Origin: Aphelenchoides besseyi
Lineage: Eukaryota > Nematoda > Chromadorea > Rhabditida > Aphelenchoididae
Length of the DNA stretch: 64,000 bases
Direction of reading: 5' to 3'
Assembly: GCA_024699855.1 (NCBI GenBank)
Contig: JAMPIQ010000003.1
Location: forward strand, 3,720,001 to 3,784,000
Shown: piece by piece, positions 11,340 to 22,511 of the stretch
Numbering within the stretch: the stretch's first letter is position 1
Layout: each line of letters begins with the position of its first letter
Program-made: the position numbers and the translations under genes
Notes under the pieces: model-generated
Databases searched by the model: none
Told to the model about the DNA's origin: nothing
What the model saw: only the letters and a program-made list of their open reading frames with translations

Positions 11340-12377
11340 TTACAAACGTTTGTGTTCTTCAGTCGCCGGCTCTTGAAGATTGTAACTCACTTGTGATGGT
11401 TCTGCTCCCGAACCAGACAACTCGGTGGTTTCTTTTTCATGATCATTTTCTCCTGAAAACTCGACTGTTTCCAGCTTGTTTTCGAATATCCTACGTTGGA
11501 TCCAATCATTCATGACGCTGATCATATGTCTCAATTGTTCTGGCGGCGGTCCATCATTATCAACGTCCAGGCGAACTGGTCGTCGCGATCGATGGAAGGG
11601 CGGCAGACCGATGGCTGATGCGGGCCATTGGCCAACAGCTGCTCGTAATACCGGATTCCAATTTGGTGGAGGTGGTGGAACGTAGTTGTAGAAAGGTGTC
11701 GCCGGACGCCAACTGAAAACAACAAGAAGATTAACGGTAAGCTTCAGACACGATCAAATTCAACTCACGCTGCTCCATAAGTGGACCCTGAAAGTTGATT
11801 TACTTTCAACGTTCTTGCCTTCGAACTTACAAACTGGACAACAGAAATAAGGTCCGATGTCGACGGAGTTGGTTGCGTAACAATACGATTGCGGTGGACA
11901 TTGAGGCCACGGGCGTTTGGGATCGCATTCGACCGGCAATGAGGGACCGCCCGGACATTGGCCGGCGGCTGGCAAAGGAGGTCCAGCCATCGGGACAACG
12001 GGAGCGGGAATATATTGTCGTCGTTTGCCGTGGTCATTAATTGGTACTACGGGAGTTAAATCGGGTTCAACACGAATGAATTCGGGTGTATTGATTGCCG
12101 ATGAGCCGTCGACATCTGGAAATCACGAATAAAAAACCGTTCAATTAGTTCCACTTACCACGAACGTAGCGAGTTAAACTCTGACCGTATCTTAGTGGTT
12201 CTTCGATTTCCAGTTTTTCAGCTAAAAAGGTGCTGTAATCGAGACTTCGAACAACGCGTTACCATCAGAAACCACAACCGTAAGTATAAAAATAAGAAAA
12301 CAAGAAGTGGTTCTTGAATTCAACCACAAAGTTTGGGCACTCGAACCTCGTTGATGATCGGTTCGTTGGAGGGTCAT
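11340..12377 (-). CDS. Secreted Cys-rich pro-protein, paralogue A
   Basis: Five exons (12263-12377, 12159-12221, 11831-12115, 11769-11787, 11340-11712) sum in phase to 284 residues. A signal anchor or signal peptide near residues 23-38 (CFLIFILTVVVSDA) follows a polar N-terminus. A dibasic GKRRQY site precedes a Pro-rich linker and a compact module with CPGG, ECDPKRPWPQCPPQSYCY and FCCPVW, then WRPATPF and a long acidic C-terminal extension. A TTTTCAG lies 22 nt upstream of the ATG, suggesting trans-splicing. The Cys module is identical at DNA level to paralogue B, while flanking exons are clearly diverged. I do not recognise a named family; processing at KRR by a furin or convertase-type enzyme is an inference. 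Confidence 0.75.
11757..11972 (-). repeat. 216-bp inverted identical block, copy A
   Basis: Reverse-complement identical to 14611-14826 as far as I can read it. The block covers most of the Cys-module exon, the whole 43-nt intron, the 19-nt micro-exon and the first bases of the next intron. The flanks diverge abruptly at both ends. Confidence 0.9.
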
Positions 12378-14249
12378 TGTGACGAGAAGTTCGCAAATTA
12401 GCTGAAAATAAGACGTGTATTAGCGAATGAAATAACCGATCGAATGTAAATTATGATATAGAAACACAATGAAGAGTTAACGAGCGAATTGAGCTCGCGA
12501 GCACTCAACAGATCATCCTCTCGTAATAACAATGAACATCATTCGGACGTGAATTGGAATTGTGGACCGCAAAAAACGATCGCCAAAAGATCGTAGTCAT
12601 TAGTGGAAAATCCACAGATGCGCGCATCTCTCGCGGACTTCCGGCCACTCCCGATTTTAAGTCGAGAGACAGCGGATGGGCGGCGAATTTGTTTGCGAAA
12701 GGATTGCGCGTTGGAATGTTCGCATCCCAGCGATGGGAAAACACGTTGAAACATGTGAAGATTGAGGATAATCGAAAATTCACACGTGACTCGCGATTGT
12801 TGTTGTATCGAATAGGTTCGAAAACAGTAACCAGAGGTTATCGTATGAGGTCTCGTCCACAGCGATCAATCCAAGAAACCCAATCATAGAAGTCTTGTTA
12901 TCAAAAACTTTCTGATCGCTGTTGAGGACCATCAAATTCGTTCGAAATCGTGAAGCCCGTAACAAGCGATCGCAAACGTGTGACGTGAAAAACAAGAACC
13001 GATTTCAAGTGTCCATTGAATTGACCACTTCAACGGCTCTTCGAATTGGCCATTTTGTTTTCTTACGTCGAACACGTTAACTGGACAACAAAAAACAACA
13101 GAAAGAACGACAACTCGCAGTTCAGTTGTAACGTTTCGAAATGATCGAGTAGAAGAAAAAGTTGATTTTATATGTCGATTGTCCGTTGATTATGAACAAA
13201 AAGCTATCGGACGGAGATTACTGCTGATGATGAACATTGCAAGACTGTCCGTCGATGCTAAGCCGATTGAGCACAAGTTATTGTTGTTCTGAAGGAAGGA
13301 GTCGGTTGTTTGTCTTTCTATTAATTGCGTGGAATTTCAACTTAATTTCAACAAAAACAGAAACTCGATGATACGGAAGTTGGAATCGGATATCACAACA
13401 GAAACCGATCCGTCAGGAAAACATTTCAATTTAACACTAAAGATTTGAATTTCATTGCTGCGGATCAGTTACAGTCGATGTCCGCAAGAAGATTCGGTTA
13501 CAACGTCAATCCAATTAATTTCGTGTTTCTGTAGCTCTCAATTTCAACGTTAACATCCAACTTGTGAACATAAAACTTCTGCCTTCATTCCGCCCCTTTC
13601 ATTAAGACCCGAGTTTTCAGTCGTGAACATACTCACGGTGTGTTTTGTCGTCTCGGAATTAATCGACAGTTTCGAGTACAATCGATCTTCACGCTCAGCT
13701 CGTTCTAATCGTCTTTGTATGCGATTAATCGCTTCAGTTGAACCAAACGGTTTTGCACGTAATGACGTCGTTTCTGTGAATTTGCACGAAGCCAACGGAT
13801 TAGGTTCGAAGGCAAGCGACTGGTGTCGTTGGATACGCCTTTTCTATTCAGAAGTTAACAGTTAAAACGACACTCAAGACGCACTACTTAGTCGATTGGA
13901 TTGCCGTCGGACGAAAACAAATTTTCCCACTTCCAATTGTGCACCTAAACGAAACATACGAATCGATCGGCCATTTCTTCTTGTTTGTTCCGTTGACTTT
14001 TGTTGTCGTTTTGACGTGATGGACAGCGCGAAAAAACAGAAAACTAGTTTAACGCGTGTAATTGTACGAAAGAATGACCATCCGCACCCACCAAAAACGG
14101 TCCTTCACTCGCGTTGAGCCTCGTACTCCCGAATTGTTCAGCTTCTCGGGAAGATGAGCACGACTCCGATGTTGATTGTTGTAATGGTGGTTGTGTTCGC
14201 GAGAAACGTGCTTCTTGTGTTACCTCTTCATTCACTGGTTTAATTCGAA
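12378..14249. other. Intergenic between head-to-head paralogues
   Basis: About 1.9 kb separating two divergently transcribed paralogues; it presumably carries both promoters. Open frames here (for example 12554-12889 +) show no domain, signal peptide or splice support, so I do not call them. Confidence 0.5.
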
Positions 14250-15000
14250 ATGTTTAGGCGCCTATCTCACACTTTCAAACCTCTGAAAATGTGCATCAAA
14301 TCGAGACATCGATCGTCCCTTCTTTTACTCATCTTCTGTACGGTGACCATTGCGAATGCACAAAATAGTAGATTTACGTTTATCCACTACACAACGTTGA
14401 TTTTGTCGTTTAGTTGCTCAACATCCGAAACCCTCGGAACAATCGGCACCAAGTTCGTCCGATCCGCCCAATCCCGCGGAGCTTATTAACAGCAGTGGAA
14501 AACGAAGACAATACGTGCCTCAACCGGCTGTTCCGCTTCCAGCTGCACCTGTTTACGCTCCAGCTGGACCCGAACTGTTAGCGCCGTTGCCAGCTCCAGC
14601 TCCGCCACCTCCAGCCGCCGGCCAATGTCCGGGCGGTCCCTCATTGCCGGTCGAATGCGATCCCAAACGCCCGTGGCCTCAATGTCCACCGCAATCGTAT
14701 TGTTACGCAACCAACTCCGTCGACATCGGACCTTATTTCTGTTGTCCAGTTTGTAAGTTCGAAGGCAAGAACGTTGAAAGTAAATCAACTTTCAGGGTCC
14801 ACTTATGGAGCAGCGTGAGTTGAATTCGTTTTCTCGTTGTGTTCTTCCAAACTGTGTTTATTTTGTATGTAAAAACTTGTACCTAATTTAGCTGGAGACC
14901 AGCAACACCGTTTTCCGACTACGTTCCTGCACGAGCACCGAACTGGGGACCTCCACTTCCACCTCCGGCCGCCCCAGCGATGCTTCCGTATCAATCGTAA
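14250..15000 (+). CDS. Secreted Cys-rich pro-protein, paralogue B
   Basis: Exons 14250-14367, 14414-14752, 14796-14814 and 14892-15000 sum in phase to 194 residues. The N-terminus has a basic stretch then a hydrophobic signal (SLLLLIFCTVTIANA); a second ATG at 14289 would give a tighter signal peptide. GKRRQY again precedes a Pro/Ala linker (PAAPVYAPAGP...), then the same Cys module as paralogue A, then a short Pro-rich end (SDYVPARAPNWGPP...YQS). It lacks the acidic C-terminal extension of A. AATAAA at 15096-15101. The divergent arrangement with A and the shared intron phases show an inverted duplication. Confidence 0.75.
14611..14826 (+). repeat. 216-bp inverted identical block, copy B
   Basis: Partner of 11757-11972; 2.6 kb apart in opposite orientation. 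The identity includes synonymous sites and the intron, unlike the rest of the two genes. Confidence 0.9.
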
Positions 15001-15201
15001 GCTTAACCGGTAGTTAAATGCTCAGTATTCTAATTTCGCGTCTATGAAAAGATCTAATTAAACGTAACTTCTAAGCGATTGTTCGAAACCCACAGAATAA
15101 ATGGTTATAAATTTATTGAAAAAGTTCCAAAATGCAACGTTAGCTACAAAATTATCAAACGAAATTAGCAATAAATAAGGTAAAGCACCGCTTTTGTCTA
15201 T

Positions 15202-18200
15202 CTAATCTTCTTCGGAACTCACGATTTCGCCTTCCGAAAGATCTTCTTCACGAACTTCACGTTTCGGTTTCTTCGACGGCGGTGGAGCGGCAGATTTCGC
15301 GGCAGCAGGTGATTTGGTGGAATTCGAATTGGTAGTTTGAGGTCTGGGTTGTGTTTGGTTTTGGACGATACGTTGCTGTTGGGTGAATCGATTGTGTCGA
15401 TGGAAACCGTCGTTGTTTCTTCGGTTTCGGTCTAAAAATTCGGAATAAGAAGTTTGTTTTGACTTCTTACCGTCGTTGTTACGGAAACTTCTGTCGCGAT
15501 GCATCGGCCGTCCGTCACGTCGATCCCAATCGCGATCACGTCGTTCGAATTTGGATCGCATCTGATCAGCTTGCTCATTGGTGAAGTTAACCGATGAATC
15601 CGGTTGTTGATCATTGCCATGTTTAGCGTACGAATTCATCATTCGATTCGGATCGTGAATCGGCTCTTTCATACCCATTGGTGTGTCTAGAATCGGTCCT
15701 TGACTGTTGATCCACGGGTTCATTCGTGGTGGCACGGTCAAAAGCGGTGGTTGTTGTACAAATGGTGGTAGCGGTTGTGTTTGACTTCGACCCTGAAGTA
15801 TTTTGGTTTACTTTTGTGCTGTTTTTCGGCTTATACCTCAACAAGACGTCGATGTGCTTGAATGTTTGCTCCGTGTTTGGACCAGAAGTTCAGGATCCTC
15901 TGAGCTCGAAGATCGCGAAGAATCCCAGCGCGCAGTAAATGAACGTATTTTGCATAAGATCCGCGCAATACTTCAACATTTGTCTCGGCCATCGTTTTAT
16001 CACGAAAGTAGGCGCGTTTCTGTCGGTGTTGTTGATTGATCAGTCGGTTAACATCTTCGTCGTTCAGAGAAGTGAGCGGCGGTTTGATTTTCACTGATCG
16101 AGCGTTGATGTCCAATTCAGATTCCGGCGGCTCGAGTTTGCTCATCAGAATGAGTGGATCTAAAAACACGAGCATTCGATTCTCCCTCTTCATTTGTTAA
16201 CTCACTGGCCCACAGTGCTGTAAAGTTAACGTCGTCGAGGATCTCGAATTCCTGGTGTGGAACGTAATTCTCCAACGGCGATTCGGAACCAAAAACCGCA
16301 TCGGCCGACATCACCAATTCAGGAAGTTGATGCGGAAATACACCATTCAAAATGAATTCTCTCCGCAACTCCATCAACATCAATCCAATTCGATTGCCAC
16401 CAACGTACGGCGGTCGAAAAGCCATTGGTCGAAGGAAAACGTCGATCAACTAAATCACTCGTATGCAATGGCTGATGTCAATTAACCCACTTGCTTGGTG
16501 TTCAATCGCACTTGAGAGCACCACATTCGAAAATCTCGTTCGCGCATTCCAACACTCAGTTCGGCTTCCGAAGACGAAAATCTCCAACAACAAACCAAAA
16601 GCGCATCTTCGGTGTCCAATAACACGCGAAGCAGAGGTGGATGTTGTTGAAGTTGATAGCGCATAGCATCTTTCAACGCATTCTGTCTCTCAGTCATGTA
16701 CCACAACTGAATCTTATCCAACGAAAATGAACGTTCGTTTAGAAGCACGTGCAAATTGGACCAACATTCCAACGTGTCTTTGGTTGACAACAACAATTCT
16801 TCAGTTTCCTTGTCGATTTCGAAAAATCTGAAACAACACATGATTTACAATACACGCTTGTTGAGAACATACTTGCAGGCTTTTTGGACTACGTAATGAA
16901 TCGGTGAAACTAACGGGTTGGTGTTTGCATCGACTCGAATTTCTGCTGGATACAGCGGATGTAAGACGCTCTCGGGCGTAAAACAGATCATGTGATTCGA
17001 GACGCCACTTCGAATTGCATTTGATTTCAACGGCGAAACAAGTGGTATACGATTGGTGTTACCGATGGCGAACTTTCGTCTCAACTCCATGAGAAAAATG
17101 CCCGAACGATTGCCAACCAAATGGCTCATCACTTTTGGTGGATCCGCTCGTTCACACATCCAATCCACAATATCGTTCGGTGTGATGTATCGTTTTGTCA
17201 GCAGATGTTGTAGCTCAAACTCGTCAACACTGGAGACCCAGCGATAGTCATCTGCTTCAGTATATTCGAGCAGGATTGCAAATCCCGTGCTTAGCAACAA
17301 CTGTTGAAGAAAATCATTTTTGGAAAATTTGTGTTTCATCGCCGATTGTCGCCATCTGTCCATTTTACTTTTCTTGTGCGTTACATCGGACATGTCCAAC
17401 TAAAATGCAACGTCTAAGTGATCTGTCTAACTCTATACCTTAAGGCGTCTGATAATTCGATTGGCGACAGTCGACAAATCTGCCGGTCGTACGGTCGTTC
17501 TCAATCGCATGATTTCCGAATCGTCCAATTTCAGCGCCTCGAATAATCGTTGATAAGCGTAATGTTCGACGGAACGATAGAATTCGCCTTTCATTTCGAT
17601 TTGAGACGCGTAGTAGTTACTCAGCGGTTTGAATATACCCTATCAATTAAGACATGTACGAACGTTCAAATTGTTCTCTAACCTCCAAAGCGATGACAAG
17701 ATTTGAGGCGGAGATCTTCAATTTTGATCCATCGCTATCCGAATTCAATCCATCCATTTCGATTTCCGTATTATTCAACCACTTCGAGAGTTCCTTTTGT
17801 CTAGAATTCAATAGTTGAAAGCTATTCTTCGTCAAATACAAACCGAATTTCGTATCTCAACCACATCAAAAAGAAACCCAATTGATTTTGTCCCAATTCG
17901 GGCGGTCGCTCGCTACTATTCAACATCCACTGGCTAACAATCGGGTAGTTCGCGTTCTTTGCTTTCATGTAATCAACAAACATGTCTTCGTCCATTCCGA
18001 TTCCCAGCTCTGCATCCCGACGATCACAAACTATCAGAAGAGAACTCTTCGTGTCCATCAGAGTTTTTCTGAAGTCTGAAAACGTTGTTTTTTATATGGA
18101 CGAGAATATTCTGTTGTCTTACTTTTGTCTTGTTCAGCTCGCAGTCTGAGTCCTTGCATAGTGTAACTTTGACGACTGGAGACTAAATATGATTGAAGTG

Positions 18201-18494
18201 AGTTCAGATCATGACCCTGAGGCATATTTTCGCGCAACAGCTCTCGAGCTTTCTTGGCCACAATTGTGCTCGGTGTGGCCAGAAGCTCCAGAATGTGCAC
18301 TTCATCCAAATGCAAAGATGCTAAGATCATCGAATGAGCATAATGATCGGCACTAGGATATCTGAATCGATGAACATAACAGAACACGATTTCTGTAACA
18401 CAAACCGTTTTCCTCCTTCACTTAGCGCAAAATTGTGAGCACAGTGCAGAACATCGTTCTCATTTCCAACCAAAACAATTCGGGTTTCACCCAT
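15202..18494 (-). CDS. Three-repeat NADAR (YbiA-like) protein with Arg/Asp-rich tail
   Basis: About 11 exons join to roughly 930 residues from ATG 18494 (a TTTTCAG lies 5 nt upstream) to TAG 15202-15204. Three divergent NADAR-like units are seen. Unit 1 has RYPSADHYAHS then AELGIGM and GQNQLGFFLMWLR. Unit 2 has PLSNYYASQIEM, RSVEHYAYQR and VGNRSGIFLMELRR. Unit 3 has VLHPLYPAEIRVD, LVSPIHYVVQK, AELSVGM and GGNRIGLMLMELRR. The Glu of the family's SVEHYxQ motif is kept only in unit 2 (Asp in 1, Ile in 3), while the WGxG-like loop is degenerate in unit 2. The C-terminal 180 residues are rich in RD/RN repeats and end SEGEIVSSEED, as in nuclear RNA-associated proteins. NADAR enzymes are N-glycosidases on ADP-ribosylated or related substrates; activity here is uncertain. 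Confidence 0.7.
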
Positions 18495-18853
18495 TTTGTC
18501 TGAAAACTTGTTATCACATACGACGAGTCTGCAACTAAAATACATCAAGATCGATGTTTGTTTCGAACAATTGAGTTGAAGTAAGTCAGTGCGGTTTAGA
18601 CGTTTACTTTTAATCTTTCAACTTTATTATAACAATACCGAAGGTCGTAAAAGTGATTCTCGAAACAAAACTGCGTGAATATTCGTGTTCATCATTTAAA
18701 TTCCAATAAAACAGAAAAAACCAACAGACGAAATGCTACAAAAGTGAACAACAATAACAATAAGTGTGAGAGAGAAACCAAAATACGTCTTATTTTCATC
18801 CTGTAATACTCAAGTGGTACGTTAACAACCAAAAAACGTGAACGACAGACATT
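18495..18853 (-). other. Gap between two minus-strand genes
   Basis: About 360 bp between the npp-19 stop and the NADAR start, both on the minus strand. It contains the npp-19 3' UTR. The short spacing and the TTTTCAG just before the NADAR ATG would fit a downstream operon gene, but this is not proven. Confidence 0.4.
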
Positions 18854-20107
18854 CTATTGGGGTGCAACATAGCTCCAAAATTTGCTCAAAAACGATTCAT
18901 CTTTGCGATTGCTCGTATCCAACTGAAAATTGAGCACATAGAAAGAGAATGAAAACTTAAACGTACGCTCATATCCACTTCACCTGCTCGAAGTGATCTC
19001 ATTCCACTACGCGACATAGCAGACAAACGTGAGCGACTAGAATAAACGTGATTGAGATGTTCACTACGTTTTGCACTTACTTGAATGATGATGCATCCGT
19101 AAAACTTAGACTTGGTCGTGAACCATTCATGCTCTCATCACCGTTTGTTGCTGGTGGATTGATTGTTGACTGTAGTACTGGAGCTCCGAATGAAATATCG
19201 GCAAAGTTGCTTGACGACGCATTCAACGGATTCATTGTCTTTTCCTCAACCGTCTCCTAAACCATGGTAAAAATAATAAGAATTATTTCGTAACCACTCA
19301 CCCGATCCGTACACTTGATCACGCCGACCATAAGACGATCAGCAATCGTATTGCCATCACGTTTTAGAGCCTGTTGTGCATGAAGTATCGACGAGTATCG
19401 AATGTGAATCCAATTCCCGACTCGTGGGATCTTGTGGCTCACGATATTTCCATGACGCGAAAAGACATTTAGAATCATCTCACGATCTTCAGCAGTGAAT
19501 CCAAAAACAGTGACCCAGTAGTCAGCCGGTTCTCCAACAACGTTGTTGAATGCATTGGCCGCACCATTGATCGCATCAATCGCCGACTCACGTCCTTCCA
19601 GATGAATGTCCGGTCGTTGAAGTTTCGTCGGCGGCTCAACCTCATCGGTCGTAATCGAGCGCAACGGAGGACCTAAACCCTCACTAGTTAGCACAATCCA
19701 TGCACAGAGAAAACCTTTTAGAAACGAATTTGACCCGACGGTCCACGGCGATCCGGCGGTCGAATGAAAAGAGATCGTGCCGCTCGGCGTCGCATTTTTG
19801 CCGGGAATCGACTGCTCCTGAACCAAATCGGACGACCAACGAACGTTTTTAGCGCCTGAAAATTTCATTCACAACCCCGCTTTTCGGACCTACCGGGACT
19901 TGCAACGGCGATATCTTTCTTCAAAATCCCCGGAGAACCGAACGCTAGAACCACAGATTAAGAAACAAACGAAGAAAACTTACACGGCGTTTGACGTCCA
20001 CCACCTAACGCCAACGATTTTCGCTTTTGCGTCCGACTTCCGAACAAGAACGACGGCGCAATTTCGTGGTCTCCGCCGTTCGAATTAAAACCGTTCATCG
20101 AATCCAT
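18854..20107 (-). CDS. npp-19: Nucleoporin Nup35/Nup53
   Basis: Nuclear pore inner-ring protein. The minus-strand exons run from ATG 20107 (MDSMNGFNSNGGD) to TAG at 18854-18856. The N-terminal part has FG-like elements (SFLFGSRTQ, SFGSPGILKKD), FHSTAGSPWTVGS and a Pro/Thr linker. The middle holds the Nup35-type RRM: DYWVTVFGFTAEDREMI, GNIVSHKIP, GNWIHIRYSS and a final GVIKCTDR strand. The last exon ends DESFLSKFWSYVAPQ, the amphipathic C-terminal helix typical of Nup35/Nup53 that binds membrane. Introns are about 45 nt. Length (about 330 residues) matches metazoan Nup35. Confidence 0.88.
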
Positions 20108-20452
20108 CACTTTAATTCACTTTGATACAAAAATCGGACGAATCCAACGAAAGAAATTCGACGCGTCGCGTTCTCGAATGAGCACCAAAAAGCGGCGGGG
20201 CGCCCGGAACGCGAACGGCGCATTTTTCTCATCGATTTTCGTTTCGTGCGCCGGAAAGTTTTCTGACGATTTTCATTCATTAGCTTATTTATTGCGAGAA
20301 ATCTGACAGCATTTTCCTAGTTCTTTCAGGAGATCTGTGAGTTATTATCGAGGCTAAATGCTAAGGCAAAGGGATCAGTGAAAAGTGAAGAAATACAATC
20401 AAACGATCTAAATTATGAGAACAGGAGTTGAAGGCGAAGGTGGTTCGTTTAG
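20108..20452. other. Intergenic with GC-rich patch
   Basis: 345 bp between NAPRT and npp-19, both minus. Bases 20155-20265 are unusually GC/CG-rich for this window (gcggggcgcccgg-type sequence), which could be the npp-19 core promoter. No gene seen. Confidence 0.4.
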
Positions 20453-22511
20453 TTATTCCAACTGTCCGATGGGAGCGTTTTGTAGCCAAATAGTGTGCAG
20501 GAAATGGTAAAGTCGTTCGCTCACGGAAACCTGGAAAAAACTATGAAAACCGTAGGTTATTTTCGAACTGACTTTGTAGGGTGTGGGATTGACGATTCGT
20601 TTGTGATCGCTTCGAAGATCACCAATCGACTGATGAACACGACTTCGCATTTCCCGTAGACTCGGGAGTGTTTGTCGAATTTCTTGTCCGTCCCAGAATT
20701 CCAATTGCAATTGTTCGACTTTGGCCGGAATCACTTTCGCTCGTTTGCTTTCTTCGAAGGGATGTCGACACAAAATCTCGGTGTTCACTGCTGGTGCTGG
20801 CTCATCGTCCAAAGTCATCAGGTCGAGGATTGCAAATCCCGCTTTTCCATACAAACGATAACAACGCTTACGGCCAGGAATCGTGATCTTCACGACGTCT
20901 TGACTGATTTTGATTTTTGGAAGTCCCGATTTTGTTACCAACTAGCAAGTAACGATCAAACACGTTTGTAGGTGTTGAACTCACTTTGTAGACACAACCC
21001 AATGCGGGTTGTTTTTGGCACGTGACCAAATGAGTTCCAACACCGAAAGCGTTGATTTCGTGTTGTTGATCGTTAAGTGAAACGATGGTCTCTTCGTTGA
21101 TATCGTTGGAAGCCACAATCGTCAAATTCTCAATCCAACTTAAATTTCTGTAGTCGAGAGCGGCGATCTTTTTGAAACGAGATCGAATTTCCTTGGACAA
21201 ATACGATAAATCGCCGCTATCAATTCGGCATCCAACCGCACGATAGCCCAGATCGTGCATGGCCAAAGTTACAGCGCAGAAGTTGATCACTCCGCTTCTG
21301 AAACAATAACTTGGATTGTACGATTAACCAAGAAATTTACCGCAAAACATCGTAGGTGTCAATCAGTGCCAAGAAGCCGGTTGCTAAAGTGAACCGATTA
21401 AAGTTGTCAATAATCTTTGAATACTCACGAAATGCAATTGCATAGGCACAGAAAGCAACCAATTCACCAACAGATAACTCAGCCTGTGAAATTCCCCATT
21501 CGATCTAAACAAAATCAGTAGTTAAAATTCTAAGATCGAGTTTTTGAAAGAATGGAAAGAAGTCAACACAATAACAGCCATCTAATTTTGTTAACATACC
21601 AAAGTTTTACGATCAAGCTGATAGAGGAAACAGGAATAATTTCAAGATAAAAATAAACCTACTTGATCCATAAGAGTTCGAAGTTTTCGTTGACTCAGTT
21701 CCACAAGATCAACACTTCGTGCTCCATCTTTTGCTGTCAAAGTTCGAGCATGCAAATCACTTTCCGCACTGAACGATGAAATGAACGAATGTGCTTGCGT
21801 TCCTTTGACCGGGATACCGAATAGCTTTCCAGCAAGTAAGTTGCTTGTCGAATCGAAGCCTCCAACATAACAATATTTGCTGGCTGATAAACCGCCGTTA
21901 GGTCCTTGGGCTCTTCGTAGACCGAATTCGAGCAGTTCAACGCGTTCACCAGAAACCTTAAAACAAGGAAATCACTTGTTCAGAAATCATTTGACTTACT
22001 TGTCGAAATCGTGCAGCATTCGTAGCTACTAAACTCGAGTAGTTGACCAAATTCAAGAGCACCGTTTCAAGCAATTGACACAGAGCTAACGGTCCCTCCA
22101 ACGTGATCAATGGCATATTCGGAAATACGACTGTGCCTTCGGGAATTGCAAAAATCTTCAATTTTTTACACGTCAAATTCTCCAGAAATTCGTAAAATTC
22201 GGGTTCAGCATTTGGCAGAACTTCTCTAATGAAATCCATGTCTACAAACAGTCGGATATGAAACCTAAACAAAAAACGAGCTTACCAGATGCAGAAAAAT
22301 GGAAATTCTGAACCAAACGAAGACAGTCCTCAAGACCAACAAAGACCGTGAATTCGCCCTTGAATGGATTCTTTCGAAAAAACAAATCAAAACACGCATC
22401 ATCATCGAAAGTTCCTGCTCGCCAATAACCATAGCACATGTTGAGTTGATAGAGATCCATCAGTAAGGGTTGGACTAACGAGTCCTGTCCGTTGATATGA
22501 AGACCGTTCAT
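20453..22511 (-). CDS. nprt-1: Nicotinate phosphoribosyltransferase
   Basis: First enzyme of the Preiss-Handler route to NAD+ (nicotinate + PRPP to nicotinate mononucleotide), cytosolic. Visible motifs: [18 protein letters not shown] near the start, [34 protein letters not shown] (catalytic/phosphate loop), [63 protein letters not shown] and ALGCVYKLV. The end is [18 protein letters not shown]. All these match animal NAPRT in order, with normal length (about 540). The conservative start is ATG 22511 (MNGLHING). A 22-nt upstream exon at 22815-22836 (ATG then GTAAAC donor) would extend it by 14 residues in frame, through an intron of 286 nt. Confidence 0.92.

Noticed and set aside
12554..12889. 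111-codon plus-strand frame between the paralogues
   Set aside because: Contains a TTGGCG/CCA-like low-stop stretch but no conserved motif and no splice support.
15803..16039. Plus-strand frames over the NADAR gene's charged region
   Set aside because: Shadows of minus-strand exons whose splice phases are consistent throughout.
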